Below are positions 24,906-37,750 of a stretch of 64,000 nt of DNA, piece after piece (positions within the stretch are counted from its first letter, which is position 1; each line of letters opens with the position of its first letter). Below the pieces are notes generated by a model. It did no database searches. It saw nothing but the letters and a program-made list of their open reading frames with translations, and was not told the DNA's origin. Source of the stretch: Allolobophora icterica (taxonomy: Eukaryota; Annelida; Clitellata; Crassiclitellata; Lumbricidae); NCBI GenBank assembly GCA_963556255.1, contig OY744612.1, positions 25,532,940 to 25,596,939 on the forward strand. The letters are read 5' to 3'. Both the position numbers and the translations under genes were made by a program.

Positions 24906-25510
24906 TACACAAATGATATTACATGAGCACATAATTATAATAATATATGCACATAATGTATAAACATGTAATACACGAATGTATTTACATACGCACATAT
25001 GTATGCACATATGTATGCACATGTATGTATGTATGTTGTTTATGTAACTTATGTGTGTGAATATGTATTCGTTAATAATTAATCAGATACGTATAACTAA
25101 CTAGTTTATTAATTCATGCACCACAAGATTGTAGACAGCTGGGGAAAACAAGTCTTCAATTGTATGTATGCATGCGTTCGGGAATCCAGCAAAGCACACT
25201 CACACATTAGGACAGTAACCAACATTGTCTCAACGATCGTATGCTGGATAAGAATGTATGTGTCCATGTATATATATTATGCGGTTTTCCTAGATCATTG
25301 CGATGACATCAAAAGCTCCAGGCTCGAATGAGTAAGGAAGGAATCGACAGATACTGCAAAATCCCAACTACAAGTGTAGTTGAAATCATTCCAGCGCCGA
25401 TGGGCCTGGAATACAGAACATAAACAGAGTTAGCAAACTCCGCAGTATAATTGCGGTGTTTCTTGGTTTCTTGGAATATAACCTTAATCTTAAGCTTCAA
25501 GGCCTGGGAC

Positions 25511-25786
25511 TAGAGCCCTGCGCCGACATGATATAATCGGCGGCGGCGCGCCGGTTATTTTGGGCCAGTAATAATAATAATCTTTATTAATTCAAAATTA
25601 CTTTAAAACATGACAGTACAATCAAGGTGCCCACTTCTATTTCGCACTAAAGTAACACCTTATCACCGAATCATGGAAAACATGAAAAATGCAACAATAA
25701 CAATTAAACGCATCAGACTGGCATCGGCGGCGCGCCGACATAAAAAAAATCGGCGGCGGCGGCGGCGCGGCCGGCGCAGAGCTCTA
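25511..25786. mobile_element. hAT-type MITE with GC-rich ends, 276 bp
   Basis: The ends start TAGAGCCCTGCGCCG and close with CGGCGCAGAGCTCTA. The 8-bp duplication is CCTGGGAC / TCTGGGAC, with one difference. GCC arrays lie inside the ends. Its right half is an inverted match to 5750-5910 of the larger element. Confidence 0.9.
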
Positions 25787-26639
25787 TCTGGGACCCTGCT
25801 TAATCGCAAATGCTGTCAAAACTAAAATCTGTGAGGCAGATAAAGTGATGTTCTGTTCCAAGTACAGGCCTACAGATCCAGGGGTCATGCAGGCAGACAG
25901 ACGAAAATGACGGATGACATTTGAAATTCGATGGCGAGAAAGATAAAAAAAAGGGGGAGGGGAACAGAAAGAATCGGGATATGACAATTATTTTAAAGTA
26001 CCGTTTTCAGTTTTAGACGAGACGCCTGCACTGATGAAATGATAGCATGGGTTCTGTTGCGTATCCGGAGGGGATATCGAACACACCCATTATTGGGGTG
26101 GGAATGTTCTTGTACGTACCTAATGGGAGTGCTAGTGGCAGAAGCAGTATGAGGGCTACATCCTAGCAGGGATGGGTCGATTATAATTAATAAACCAGTG
26201 ATTGGATTTTTCCATGACTGGTCCTACGAGTTACACCCTGTGTCATCCAGTTCACAAAACAGAAACAAAAATGAGGCGTAGGAGAGATTGAACAAAGGAA
26301 TGGGGTATTGTTCTGCTTGTTGATGGCGCAAACTTTTCCCTGTTTCTGTAACTTGAAACAACGGTTAACACACCCTCGATACCACATGACAACGCTTGAC
26401 CCTCGTTGACAGATGCGTCAGTAATTCATGGTAAATAGGAGTAATCGAGGATCTATGTAGGGTTTCGAAGAACAGTCTCATCGTCTGTGTCCCGCATAGT
26501 GTAACTGCATTTTGATCCTGGTCCGAAGTATCAGCATGATAGGCCTAATTATATTCATAACAAAGACAACACAAAATGAATGACAGTAATAATCTTCATT
26601 GTCCTAAGCATTAACCTAAATAAGCTTACAAAACGGAAT

Positions 26640-26699
26640 GAAGCAATTATAAAAGTATTATAAGCAATTATAAAAGTATAATAAGCAATTATAAAATAT
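26640..26699. repeat. Three-copy tandem repeat of about 22 bp
   Basis: Units of AAGCAATTATAAAAGTATTA. Confidence 0.75.
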
Positions 26700-27262
26700 T
26701 CTTAAATGCCTTTATTTTTCTGTATGTATGCTTTTGTCTGTATGTTTATATGCATGTATGTGTGTATATATGTGTGCGCATGTATTCAAATCTGTACATG
26801 TATTTTGCTTCATATTTCTATAGCGCATTTTATACACACGCTGAAGCACGACTATATAGCAGATCTATTTTTTTACAAAGGTCATGACTTCTATATTGCC
26901 ACTTACAAATCCATTATCATGCTACTGGAATTTAGTTTGCTGATCTTCTCCAATCTACAAAAAGTACCTTGTACCAAACAAGAGTCAAAAGTGCTCAGAC
27001 AGTTGCTCAAGTGTCACTAAAATAAGTCTCCATAGATACTTAAACTGTCCGCATCTTCATCGTCCCAACCATTCGATGGTCGCCTTACTCATATTAAACA
27101 TTTGCAGGCTTGTGTTTCAAACGCTAAATGCATTCACTAACCAGCTCTTAGTATAGGCCGTACAAAACTTCCGATTTTGGCTTTATGCTGTGTAAATTAC
27201 AAGTGCTACAAAAATAATAATATGGCGTTATATGGCTTTAAATTGCTAAAGCGTTTATGAGT

Positions 27263-27545
27263 CACGGTGGCAGATTTTCGATAGGAGCAAATGAGGTCAA
27301 GTCAAGGACAACGGCAGGAGCAAATGAGGTCACGGGCCAGAGGCAGCACATTTTCAGAGAGCGGCAAAACTTAAAAATTCAAAATTCAAAATTTTACATT
27401 GAGTTTAATTTATAAATGCCATCAAGATGATCATAAATAAATAAAACTATAATGATATCAGTTAAAGTTAGAACTTTGGAACGTAAATATTAGGGACGGC
27501 GAAAACACATCGCCTAGGGGCAGCACATAGATAAATCGGCCACTG
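27263..27545. mobile_element. Possible degraded hAT-like MITE
   Basis: The ends GGTGGCAGATTTTC and AAATCGGCCACTG are approximately inverted, and both sides contain GGCAGCACA blocks. No target duplication is seen. Confidence 0.35.
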
Positions 27546-30050
27546 GTGGGCCACGTGTTTCACTTCAGCGAACTGTTCTAGGGCGAAGGGTCATTGCATG
27601 AGTCGTTCTACAGACGGAGGCTGAGCCAGTGAGCCTGCATAGTTCACAGACCAGACGCGACATTAAATGCATGGTCAACACTGCTTCCTCCAGCGAAGTT
27701 CCTTGATCACAGCCTCCCTAGATACGACCCTATTTAGATTGCATAATTGGAATTATATAACTGTCTCGCTTGCAGATAACGAAAGTCAAATTACCAACCA
27801 GCAGGCCATGCATTATAAATAATTGGTTAGCGGACCCTCTTACGGTAAAGCATAACGGTCGCTGGGCGTGGCATGATATCTACATGCCTATTCCTCCCTC
27901 TCTCCATCCGTCTTTCGTTTTTATATGTTTTTCATCGTTTTTAAACTGCGGTTTTGTGTCCTGGTTGAATCTGTTGGGAGTCTCAGGTTTCGTCCATATC
28001 TGGCTTACAAATACCAGTTGACATTCTTTGAAAATTTCTCTTCGATTGCACAGGACTAAGGCGAACAGAAAGTTTAGCTATTGTTGGTAATATCGTGGAT
28101 CCCTGTAACGCTAGTAGGCCTATTCATTTCCAAAGGTCTTTGATATCATGCAGCACACGGCGAAGTAATCAGTCTGCCATTTCTCGTCATAGTTGACATC
28201 TCTTAATTTATCTTTCTGCCTAACTAACACAGGGATAAAAATTATAATTACAAAACGTGCTCGATTTAGTTTGGTGTTTTAAGCATTAACAAGTCGAAAA
28301 CACAAAAAATATTATTGTAATCTGCTCTGTCAATCAACGTCAACGCATTTTTAAGTGAATCTTTTTTCCATTCAAATGTTACCACTAAGAATGTGAAAAT
28401 TGAAACTAAGAATCTGGCAGATCGGCGATTACAGACTGAAAGATTTCCGAACTTTTAAATGAAAGAAAACTGGAACAAGTTTAGTTTAGCAAACTGCTAA
28501 TTGGCATTCCTGATTGGCGTTTGTTTATTTTTATTAGAGACTAATTATGAGCACAAAGCTCTTGTGTCAGACTTTAGGAAATCCTACAGTACACAACACA
28601 TCAGTTCTCGCAACGAAGGCACAGATCCGAATGTCGAGAAGCACATGACAGTGCAAGTAGTATCCGTGGTATTAAATTTGCTGTTTTGCAATACAAGTTG
28701 ACCCTCGATTTTCAATTAAAAGCGTCATTTACGCTACACTAGTGTACATTTCGTACTGGTATTACGAACATAGACTATTCACACATTTGTGGCATGCGGC
28801 AATGTACATCTGGCTAAAGTTTAAAGTTTTTAGTGTGCATGTTGCCTAAGTGTACGCATATGCAGTCTAAACTCCTCCAAACGTGTTCCGTACATCATAC
28901 GCATAGATGTACAAATTGTTTGAGTTTGGGGAACTTCTTCAAACCTCTTTTATGCACAAACGTATACCGTAGTATATTCGACGACAATCCAAAAGGTGTA
29001 TTTTTCTTATGAAGCCTTGGTGTATTAATACCCCGATCTTACAGTACCTTTATCTCCTAGCAGAGAAGAAAACCCGCAAGTCGCCGTTATTGAGGCAGGC
29101 ACATTTGCGGCTACCCCTGCAGTTTATTTTCCCAGTCTTTTGGGTAAGGGGTAGCCTACGGGGCTGCGGCTGGACTTTTTTATCTACGCTCTCATTCAGG
29201 CAATCAGTCGGTTACCACTAAAAAGATTTCATTCCCAGGCAGCAGCAGAGGCAAAGGTGAATCGAAAGCTGTCACGTTTGATTTTCTCCCGGATTCCGAC
29301 AATTGCCACGCCTGGATCGCAGTCACGTCCAGCTCCCCAAGCTCCCGTCGCTGGTCTGATAATGAGCCAAGCATGTTCAGATTTGGCAGTTTTACGATTA
29401 TCTGACATTGCCCATTAGAGTCTACGCTACATATCTGCGGTTAAGAAGGCAGCGGAGTCCTATAATAGGCTTGTCTAAGCAAGCGGTTGGTGATGTTTGG
29501 TCGACGTTGGGGCGACGAATATCTGTGGGATAATCGGTTGATATCAAGAGAAGCATGCATGTTTATGCGCTGGTTGTACGTAGCCTGTGTACGTAGGGCA
29601 AGTGGGATATCGTTCAAATCGAGTGCTATCTAGTTTCTGCATTGCATTTACAAGTGGTGGCATTCCTGTAGTGTATACATTGTTTTCAATTGCCAGCAAT
29701 AATTTAAAGCCACTGTAGCAAGCAGTCACTTCACCACTTCATGGTGTTCGAACGATAGCTGTGAGAAACATCTGATGTTGGGCGTGAGAAACAGAAGCAA
29801 ATGCTAGGACCTTGATTTCTTCACCCATGTCATTGTATGTCATTGCCAGCATGTAACAGATTCCGATACTATTTTAAATCTATATCCTTTATTCTCCTCT
29901 CCTCCTAGGCTACCTTTCTCGCAGCTCCAATTCTAAACTACACCCACCATTGCCGTCTAATTGTCTACCTCACCTTATATCTTAACCTGGAGCCGAATCT
30001 TACTTTACACTCTTAATTGAAAACGTAACGGAACGTAATAACATCCACAC

Positions 30051-30178
30051 TTGGCGCATTTTATGTCCGCTCTGAGTATACACCGCTCCGAGTATGCACC
30101 GAGTAGAGCAGAAGTAGCTTAGCTACTGGTGTTCTTTAGTTGCTCGGTGTATACGCAGAGCGGACATAGAAGGCGTAA
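30051..30178. repeat. Long imperfect hairpin or MITE
   Basis: The arm 30062-30085 (starting TATGTCCGCTCTGAGTATAC) pairs with 30145-30168 with one mismatch. Pairing continues outward less perfectly. A smaller palindrome GTAGCTTAGCTAC sits in the loop. Confidence 0.8.
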
Positions 30179-30345
30179 TCCAGTAGTTTCAGTTTAATGA
30201 CACTGTGATAACAAAGATCATTAGCGTCACTCTCCTCCTTCATCCAGGCCCGGGAATGCGCTAAATCCTGCACAAAACATTAAGGCAAGGAAGACGATCA
30301 TAATCTGCTGGTGATTAAACCAAATTCATGCGGAAATCGGTATTT

Positions 30346-30665
30346 AAACGATGACAGAACATGAAGACAACTTAAGAAATGATTAAGCATTAATTAATTA
30401 TTAGAGGAAAATTTACGTTTTGAGCTTATATATAGGACTATTACAATGCGTACATGTGCACTTATATATGTATGTCTGTCTGTCTGTATGTATGTATGTA
30501 TGCTTGTAAGTCTATGTATGTATTTTGCCCGCATTTATGTATGTACTTAAATGATGACAGAACATGAAGGCAACTTAAGAAATGATTAAGCATTAATTAA
30601 TCATTAGAGGAAAATTTACGTTCTGTGCTTGTACATAGGACTATTACTATGCGTACATGGGTCAT
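30346..30665. repeat. Direct duplication of about 118 bp
   Basis: 30346-30465 and 30549-30658 are about 90 percent identical, sharing GATGACAGAACATGAAG and AGAGGAAAATTTACGTT. The second copy is broken by the transposon starting at 30659 and resumes at about 33278. Confidence 0.85.
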
Positions 30666-31927
30666 TATCCGAAAAGTGCAGAATCGATGTCCCATGCTGG
30701 TTTTTTGATTTTTTTCGATAATTTCTTCAAATTTTTTTGGCCTATCCTTCAAAGAATGAGCAGATTAACATTTCCCATCATTGTTTTAGCTGCTAGATTC
30801 TGGAAATTTTGAAAAAATTACTAAATGTAGGCCTAAACAAAATATCATTACCATCCAATGTCCGAGATGGTGTACAATGCATTAAATTAAGCTTTTACGC
30901 AAATTTATTCCATTACAACCTGTAACAAAGGTATATTATTTTGATTAATTAGTAGCTGGCATATGCAATAATTAAACATTTAGACTCATTTTCATAATAT
31001 TTATTTCTTTTTGGACCTATTTAAACTTGTCCATAGAAATAAGCATCATAGCCATCCCAATTTTTGGGAAGCCTATAACTTTTACAGAACGTGCTTACTT
31101 ACTAAAAGAAAAACATCAAGAACGAGATATTGTCAACTATTAATGGAATCACACAGATTTGTGTTGAAATTCCTAATATTTTATTTTTAATTTAAGTTTG
31201 TGTGTTCCAAATTACAAGAAAAGTAAATTTCTGCTTCATTACCATCTAGTGTTGTATTTCCTGGTTTAGGTAGATTACAACATTGACAACTTGTTTTATT
31301 TGTCGCTTTTGTTGAACTGATTGAAATTACTTATCTGGTGGAGTAATTCACGTGAAAATGTTTGACGGCTGTTATAAATTTCATCATTTTGTCATTACCA
31401 TTCGCGGTTGATTTTCATCATTACCATCCGAATTCATCAGATTTCTGCTATTTTCTCATGGCAGTCGCATCTTGTCTCGGATGGTAATGACGCATTGCTC
31501 AGAGTGAATTACATGTATTGTTTGTGAATTATTTGATATAAAAATAAATTGCAAGCAATTAGATTTTACTATCAACTCTTAAAATGTTGTTCAACTTGTA
31601 TCTAATTCATATAACATACAGTTATAGCTAATGCTGCACAGATTTTTTTCTGCAGCTGAAAATTATATTTCTTTTTTTTAAATAATTTAGAAAAATGTCT
31701 AAATTTCTTGACACCAGACTAATATATTATGTGAAGGAAAGGTCTATTTTACTCCTACTTAATGCTGGCATCATCTACTTTTAAGAAATTGCCATTTTAT
31801 AAGCACCAGAGGAATATTTCAGGTTCCCGTGATTAAATATGATTACACAAAAAGGGCGGATTTCAATGAAAAAATAGGAGTTTTGACTTTATAATTTCTG
31901 AAAAAAAATTAACTTGTGATTAAAAAT

Positions 31928-33135
31928 TAGGGACCTGCGAAGCTTCGATATTCGATTCGAAAACGAATCGGGCGGCGGTATTCGATTCGATTCGAAAATG
32001 ATGTCATGATTCGAAAAATTTCGAATCTTTTTCGGAAAAATGATTTGCCCTTTCTTGTAAACTAATTGTTTACTGCTCGTGGATTGGTTGTTGAATTTCT
32101 GCGTGAAACGCGGCACGCGACGACCACAAACCCTCGGCAACAGTGAATTGGAAAGGAAATTTCGTGAAGTACCTCTGATTTAGTTCTATAAACTGCACAT
32201 TTCTCAGGATTTTTACCCTTCACATAGATTTCATGCCCTGAAAATGGTTGCACTGTTTTCAAGCACCTATATTCGCGAATTCGTGAACAGTTCTTCTCAG
32301 AGATGAAACTAACAAAATGCAAAAACGGATGCAGATTAACAGATGACAATCTCTCCAATGAACTTCGAATTGGCACTTCGAACATTAAAGCAAACATTCC
32401 GGATTTGTGTGGTGGGAAGCAGTGTCAGATCTCACCTTAATCATTATTATAGGCCCTATTTTAAATATTGCACATCTAGCAAATGGATGCATTGTACAGA
32501 CTAACAGTTTTATGTATTTTTAAAACTGAAGAAACTTGAAACATAGGCTATTTTGTTTTTTTTTATTGTAGTGTAGAACTGTAGGTATTAGGATAATTAT
32601 GCTTTCATCATAAAAATTATTTTCATTTACTTTTAACTTGAAGTTTAACCGTAAAAATTATTCCACACTATTTATTTTGAATAAAATTAACATTGTCTCA
32701 TTTTCTGGGGAATATTACTCTGGAAAAGTTAGTCTGCGATTGGCATACGGCCACAGAGCTGCCCTTAAAATCTTAGGGCGGCCCTCTGTTAAAAGAAGTT
32801 GCCCATGCCTGGCTTAGATGAATGTGCACCAAAGTGTGGTTATGCAATTTATACAATAAATTATATACTTACTTACTTAACTCATAAATTATTTGTGTTA
32901 TTGTTAATTCTGTTAATTAGCTTAATGTTTAGTTTAGTTGATTTTAAACTGCAGAAATGTTATTGAGGTATTGATACTGTGGTAGGCCTACGCCTGTGCT
33001 ATCACATACACACTACATGAATATCAAACATGGTACCCGCTGATTCGATTCGAGATTCGATTCGAATTCGAATCTTTACCCCCGATTCGATTCGAGATTC
33101 GATTCGACGGAAAATTTGTGATTCGCAGGTCCCTA
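31928..33135 (+). mobile_element. hAT element with transposase C-terminal relic, 1208 bp
   Basis: Inverted ends TAGGGACCTGCGAA / TTCGCAGGTCCCTA. Perfect duplication TTAAAAAT (31920-31927 and 33136-33143). The ends are rich in GATTCGA units. It sits inside the 30659-33277 element, so it inserted later. Confidence 0.93.
32240..32440 (+). pseudogene. hAT transposase C-terminal fragment (GTF2IRD2/ZBED-like)
   Basis: Plus-strand peptides MVALFSSTYIREF and, after a frameshift, EQFFSEMKLTKCKNGCRLTD and ELRIGTSNIKANIPDLC match the CEQ-FS-MK...LTD-HL...LRI block near the C-terminus of GTF2IRD2/ZBED-type hAT transposases. The upstream catalytic region is absent. Confidence 0.6.
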
Positions 33136-33280
33136 TTAAAAATATAGTGGATTTCTTTCAAATTAGTTAAATTTAACTATGTACATGACTAAAAAAAAAC
33201 ACTTGCAACCAATTTTGTGAAAAATTTTTGTTTTTGTTTTTCAGAGACGAAATTTGTAACATTTCGGATAATGACCCACA

Positions 33281-33372
33281 TGTGCTCCTATATATGTATG
33301 TTTGTGCTCTTATATATGCATGTGTGTGCTCTTATATATGTATGTATGTGCTCTTATATATGTATGTGTGTG
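33281..33372. repeat. 22-bp minisatellite, about 4 units
   Basis: Units of GTGCTCTTATATATGTATG plus a variable 3-base end. ATGT-rich sequence continues to about 33440. Confidence 0.85.
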
Positions 33373-34339
33373 CATGTATGTATGTATGTCTATGTTTGCA
33401 CTTTTGCCCGCATTTATGTATGTATGTGCATGTATGTACGCATGCAAGCATGTACTATGTGAGAACGTTATTGCGCTAAGCGATGGGACTGCAACAGTAT
33501 CCCTGAATATGTCCAGAACGGATCTGCATCGTGGAACTCTTCTAAGCACTGTTCACGGTAATCTATGTATGTCATTCAACTGATGCATTTAAGTGAATAC
33601 GTGCACACACATAGTGCAATTTCTTCAAGTCTTGTAAGTGCTGAAACTCTGTGTAACGATCCTATTTGACTGATTATTAATCTGGAGATAGAACAGTTAC
33701 GGACTGAATTGAGACTGCTGTGTCTAGGCAACAGTGAGCTGAAGTGCAGGCTACAGACTTGAACAATACGCAAGCAGCAAACAACAAAAGCTGTTTACAT
33801 TTCTCTGGCTAATTGGCAAGTGCTCATAAATCAAGTCGTCGCCAGATTTTAATTAATCATGAGGCTGTTAGTTTGCAGCTGCCTTTTCCCCTGGGGCAAT
33901 TAGACAAAGGACCCACCCCGGATTTCTGGTGCTTTATAAAGACGTAAGATATTTCCTTCTTTGGGGTTGACAGATTTCGGCCTGGGATCACCAGTTTAAA
34001 CGCACGCACTACCAGCGTCCGGATAGAACTTATAGCTTTTAGTTCAAACGTGTTATCAAACTGTTGAACCTTTAAAAGAGTTTATGCATTTCTACAACCA
34101 ATTCCTATAAATTCAACTCCTATCCTACACGCTTCTCCCATGTAAAACATCTGCACGCTAGTTCAGCAAAATGTCTCTTCTGGAGAAAACTATGTTTGCT
34201 CCGCGTTTCTCGCTTTCTCCCTTCTCTTAATTTAGAAATCCTCTGTTGTTTCTCGATGGCTACGGTCATGAAGGCAATTGCCAAAATATCCTCATAGTAT
34301 TCGCCAGATAGTGCCACAGACGGATCACACACGTACGTA

Positions 34340-34425
34340 CCTGCGAGAATTCAAACCCGAGACGTAGAGGTTAACAGTAAATACATTAAACTATCTACCA
34401 CCATGCCACCCAAATATATGTGTAT
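34340..34425 (-). repeat. tRNA-like SINE head
   Basis: On the minus strand, GGCATGGTGGTAGATAG resembles an A box region and GGTTTGAATTC a B box. No tRNA fold could be drawn. Confidence 0.45.
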
Positions 34426-34575
34426 ATATATATATATATATGCGTACCGTATATATTTTAATTACACTAAATATTATCTGATTATATTATCACTACCTAA
34501 ACTAACACAGCACCGGTTTTGTAATGCAAATATTGCATACAATTTCTAATCTGTTTGCGGTACTGTTGGAAACAG

Positions 34576-34756
34576 CAGGGACGTATCTAGCGTTGGGCTT
34601 GGGGGGGGCTTAAGCCCCCCCCCAAACGAAGTTGAAGCCCCCCCAAACAAGTCAAGCCGTTGTATGCTTACAGCTAAAATTGGTATGAATACTGTATAAA
34701 TGTTGCCATGTTCAAGGCTTAAGCCCCCCAAACGAAAAATCCTAGTTACGTTGCTG
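34576..34756. mobile_element. hAT-type MITE, 181 bp
   Basis: Ends CAGGGACGTATCTAG / CTAGTTACGTTGCTG (approximate inverted repeat). Perfect duplication GGAAACAG (34568-34575 and 34757-34764). Internal AAGCCCCCC blocks. Confidence 0.88.
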
Positions 34757-34759
34757 GGA

Positions 34760-35110
34760 AACAGTGGGAATCAAGCAACTCCAGACGACAAGTTTCGAGA
34801 GTTAAACGAGCAACAGATGGTGCAGAAGAAGAAGAGCAGTCCCTTAAGCTAGCCCTGAGGCAGCCATTGTTATGAAGTGTTAGCGACTTCATTTTCTTAG
34901 CCTCGGCATCTGAGGGCGGGTGGTCAGTCCTCTCCCTCGCCGTCTCATATTCCCACCGACAGTGTACGGTCAGTGTACTTATTACAGCTGAGTTGCCTAG
35001 AGGGTGCAGATGGAGCAAATATCTCGAACCAAATTTCTGCTATGGCAGGGATTTGAACCCCCGACTGACAGTCCAGCACGCTAGCCACTATACTATCGAG
35101 CATCCCCACA
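34760..35110 (-). repeat. tRNA-derived SINE with body
   Basis: On the minus strand, a tRNA-like head has a B box GGTTCAAATCC (35049-35059) and an A box region within 35080-35096. It is followed by a body of about 250 bp shared with 23965-24150, 38361-38560 and 19640-19690. This is the most complete copy in the window. Confidence 0.75.
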
Positions 35111-35734
35111 ACAGAGGGTGAACATTTCCAAACTGGGTGCCCTCAATTCAGTCGGGGGGGGGGGGAGATTTAGTCTGTGTCACTCGATAAAGCGCACCCT
35201 TGCACCAGACAGATTAATAGGCTGTAACTCTCTCTGTCCAGGCAGCGACTGAATCATGCAGTCCTCTGAGTTAGCAGTTAAGTCTACTAACCCCTCGTCA
35301 GGCTACGTACCTTTCGTAGCCCGTTTCGTTAACTAGCATGACCTCTGAGCTTTGAACTAAATATATATCGGCAACTTGGACTGAGTTAAAACGGCGCAGC
35401 CTTTTGCCCACCGGTTAATAATTGGGCTTGCTGCGGTGTGTTTCTATTTAATGGTCTTGGACTTGAGTGAGTGTTGTCTGTAGGCCGATGTGTGTTTGGC
35501 GTTATACTAAAACACGTTTCAAACGCTCCTTTATGAGCTGCAGCTAAGTTGTTTTTGTTTACAATTATAGGCGTTGGTGTTTATATTACGTTATTCGTTA
35601 GAGAGGAAGCGAGCATAAAACTTGAAGACTGGCAGACATTTGGACTGCCTTTGCAATCGGTGCCAGTCCCTGTCATGGTCAAGATTTGTATCGGTGTTGA
35701 GGGTTTCACAATTTCATGATGCAGACAAAGTTTG

Positions 35735-35928
<194 letters not shown>

Positions 35929-35934
35929 ATATTA

Positions 35935-36076
35935 AATTGTTTTGAGTCTTCGGATTTCAAGTGAAAACCTTGCTCTGAGAAAGTAACAATGGACATTGTT
36001 TCTTCTGGGTATGCAAAGTGGGGGTACGGTACCCTCCAGTTCAAAAGTGGACCACCGAAAATTACGCCCATGATTG
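35935..36076 (+). mobile_element. Right part of a GGGGCGTAAC-family MITE
   Basis: Shares AACAATGGAC-TTGTT, GTACGGTACCCTCCA-TTCA and AAAATTAC-CC with 37620-37750. The left end is not found, so the copy may be truncated at the GAT repeat. Confidence 0.55.
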
Positions 36077-36089
36077 TGAGTGTTTCGCC

Positions 36090-36585
36090 TACCAAAGTGC
36101 TATCACTTGTACAGATCTATTCGGTTCTCAACTGTGCAGCAAGAGTATTGGCTAGTCAGACAAAATATACCTGAATATATGCGCGAGAGGCTGCACTGGC
36201 TTTCATGGAGGCGCGTGTTCGATTCAAGATCCTCCTATACACTGGCGATCCGCAGTGGTTGGCACTGCATCGGCGTAGACATCAAAAAGCTTTTTGTTTC
36301 AATCAGGTTGGTCTTCAATCACTATGCTCTGCTGCCTGCGTAGATTGATAGGTTCCTCGCTTCCACACATCGATGCGAGTTCATAGGGGTTTCTGGTATC
36401 CCATCGAACCTTCTTCTTAGAACAATCTTCTTTTAAATATAAACTAAGTACTGTTTCAGTTGACCAACTCAAGACACATTTGCTGGTTATCTTATTTCGC
36501 AATTGTTTCGATCAGTTGGACAGCCACGCGATCCGGTTTTGGGGAGGTGCTTGAAAGGAGGCGTTATATAAATGTTTTGTAACAT
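36090..36585 (+). pseudogene. LINE 3' end (RT C-terminal region)
   Basis: Frameshifted peptides NCAARVLASQTKYT, RLHWLSWRRV and FKILLYT match the conserved ARL/LHWLPV/FKILLLTYK block after the RT domain of CR1/L2-like LINEs. QLTNSRHICW lies further on, and GGCGTTATATAAATG comes near the 3' end. Confidence 0.55.
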
Positions 36586-37429
36586 TACATTATAGTAAAA
36601 CTGTATAGGTGCAATTCAACAACTTTCTTTCCATGGGCTTATGATGCAACAACAGTCGGTTTCATATATGACGAGACAGCACACAACCAATCACAGGTGT
36701 AGACTTACTGGAAATTCAATGACTATAGATATATATAGCGCCGTGTTTAGGCCTAAGTTACTTTTTGGTTCTTCGATCGCAATTATTTTCCGCCAATGCT
36801 CGGCCAAGGCACCAGTTGGTGGATGAGATGTCGGAATATTCGGCTGCTGCAGCTGATCTATATAAAATAGAGAAAGACGACGATGGAACAAGTGATAGGA
36901 TAACCAGAATTTTTTGCCCTGCCCACAATTTGTTCGGGGCATAAATCGCCCCCTGCACTGGTTACTCGTATGACTACCCTGGCTATGCTCTGGTTACAAA
37001 AATGTCTGCATCAATAAAATAATAGGCATTAATACTACATACAAGTCTTACAGACTTACACTATTTGTATTAAATTAAAACCCTATCTTTCCTGCTCGTC
37101 TCTGCAGACATCTCTGAAAGTTTTTGTAATATCAATATTCGAATATTATTTTTGCTCTAGACCTTTGTAGGTCATGATTTCACGTGATTTAAAAGTGGCC
37201 ATTGATCGATGCCCTGTGGAGTAAGAACGGCGTCAGAGAACCTCAAAATCAAATGCAGTTAAAGCAGACTTCCGAGTCTTAACTACCACACGCTATCGTC
37301 TTCGGTGTCTGTATTATTACTGCGTGTAGTTCAGTTTTCTGTGAGTAGCATAGTAGGCGATAGAGTTACTGGTTTCACTTAACATGAGCTTCTCGTATAG
37401 TTTGTGGCAGTTTAATAGCATCTGTGTGA

Positions 37430-37750
37430 CAAGGGGCGTAACTTTTGGTCTAGATTCTATAAAGTGGGGGGGGTAACAATTTTCGCATCCTTTCCCCTTT
37501 CACGACTGTTAAATGATTATAATGGTGCCTTTTATATTCAGTATTCAATAATAATGATTACATTGAAGATGGCGATACTGGCGATCGCGACGATGATTCT
37601 CAGTAATTGTTTTCAGTCTTCAGGGCTCAAATGAAAGCCTTCGTCTGAGAAACAACAATGGACTTTGTTCCTTCTCTGTATGAAATGTGGGGAATGGTAC
37701 GGTACCCTCCAATTCAAAAAGTTGGGGGTACGGGTCGAAAATTACACCTG
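37430..37750. mobile_element. hAT-like MITE of the GGGGCGTAAC family
   Basis: Ends CAAGGGGCGTAAC and AAAATTACACCTG are an approximate inverted repeat. The flanks CTGTGTGA and GTCTGTGA agree at 6 of 8 positions near the expected sites. Related to 35935-36076 and 58752-59044. Confidence 0.6.

Larger units (their letters stand above)
30659..33277. mobile_element. DNA transposon with 16-bp TIR and 4-bp duplication
   Basis: Inverted ends GGGTCATTATCCGAAA are exact. The flanking ACAT (30655-30658 and 33278-33281) is a 4-bp target duplication, and the broken 118-bp repeat confirms the boundary. Inside, CATTACCAT-like motifs recur in both orientations (about 30850, 31240, 31395, 31420 and 31480). 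A hAT element is nested at 31928-33135. No transposase was recognised, and the superfamily is unassigned. Confidence 0.8.

Noticed and set aside
24418..25022. His/Thr and Val/Cys-rich frames
   Set aside because: Translations of the CA/GT tract with no coding signal outside it.
35040..35110. Possible tRNA gene
   Set aside because: Has A and B boxes but no proper cloverleaf and is fused to a repeated body, so it is a SINE head.
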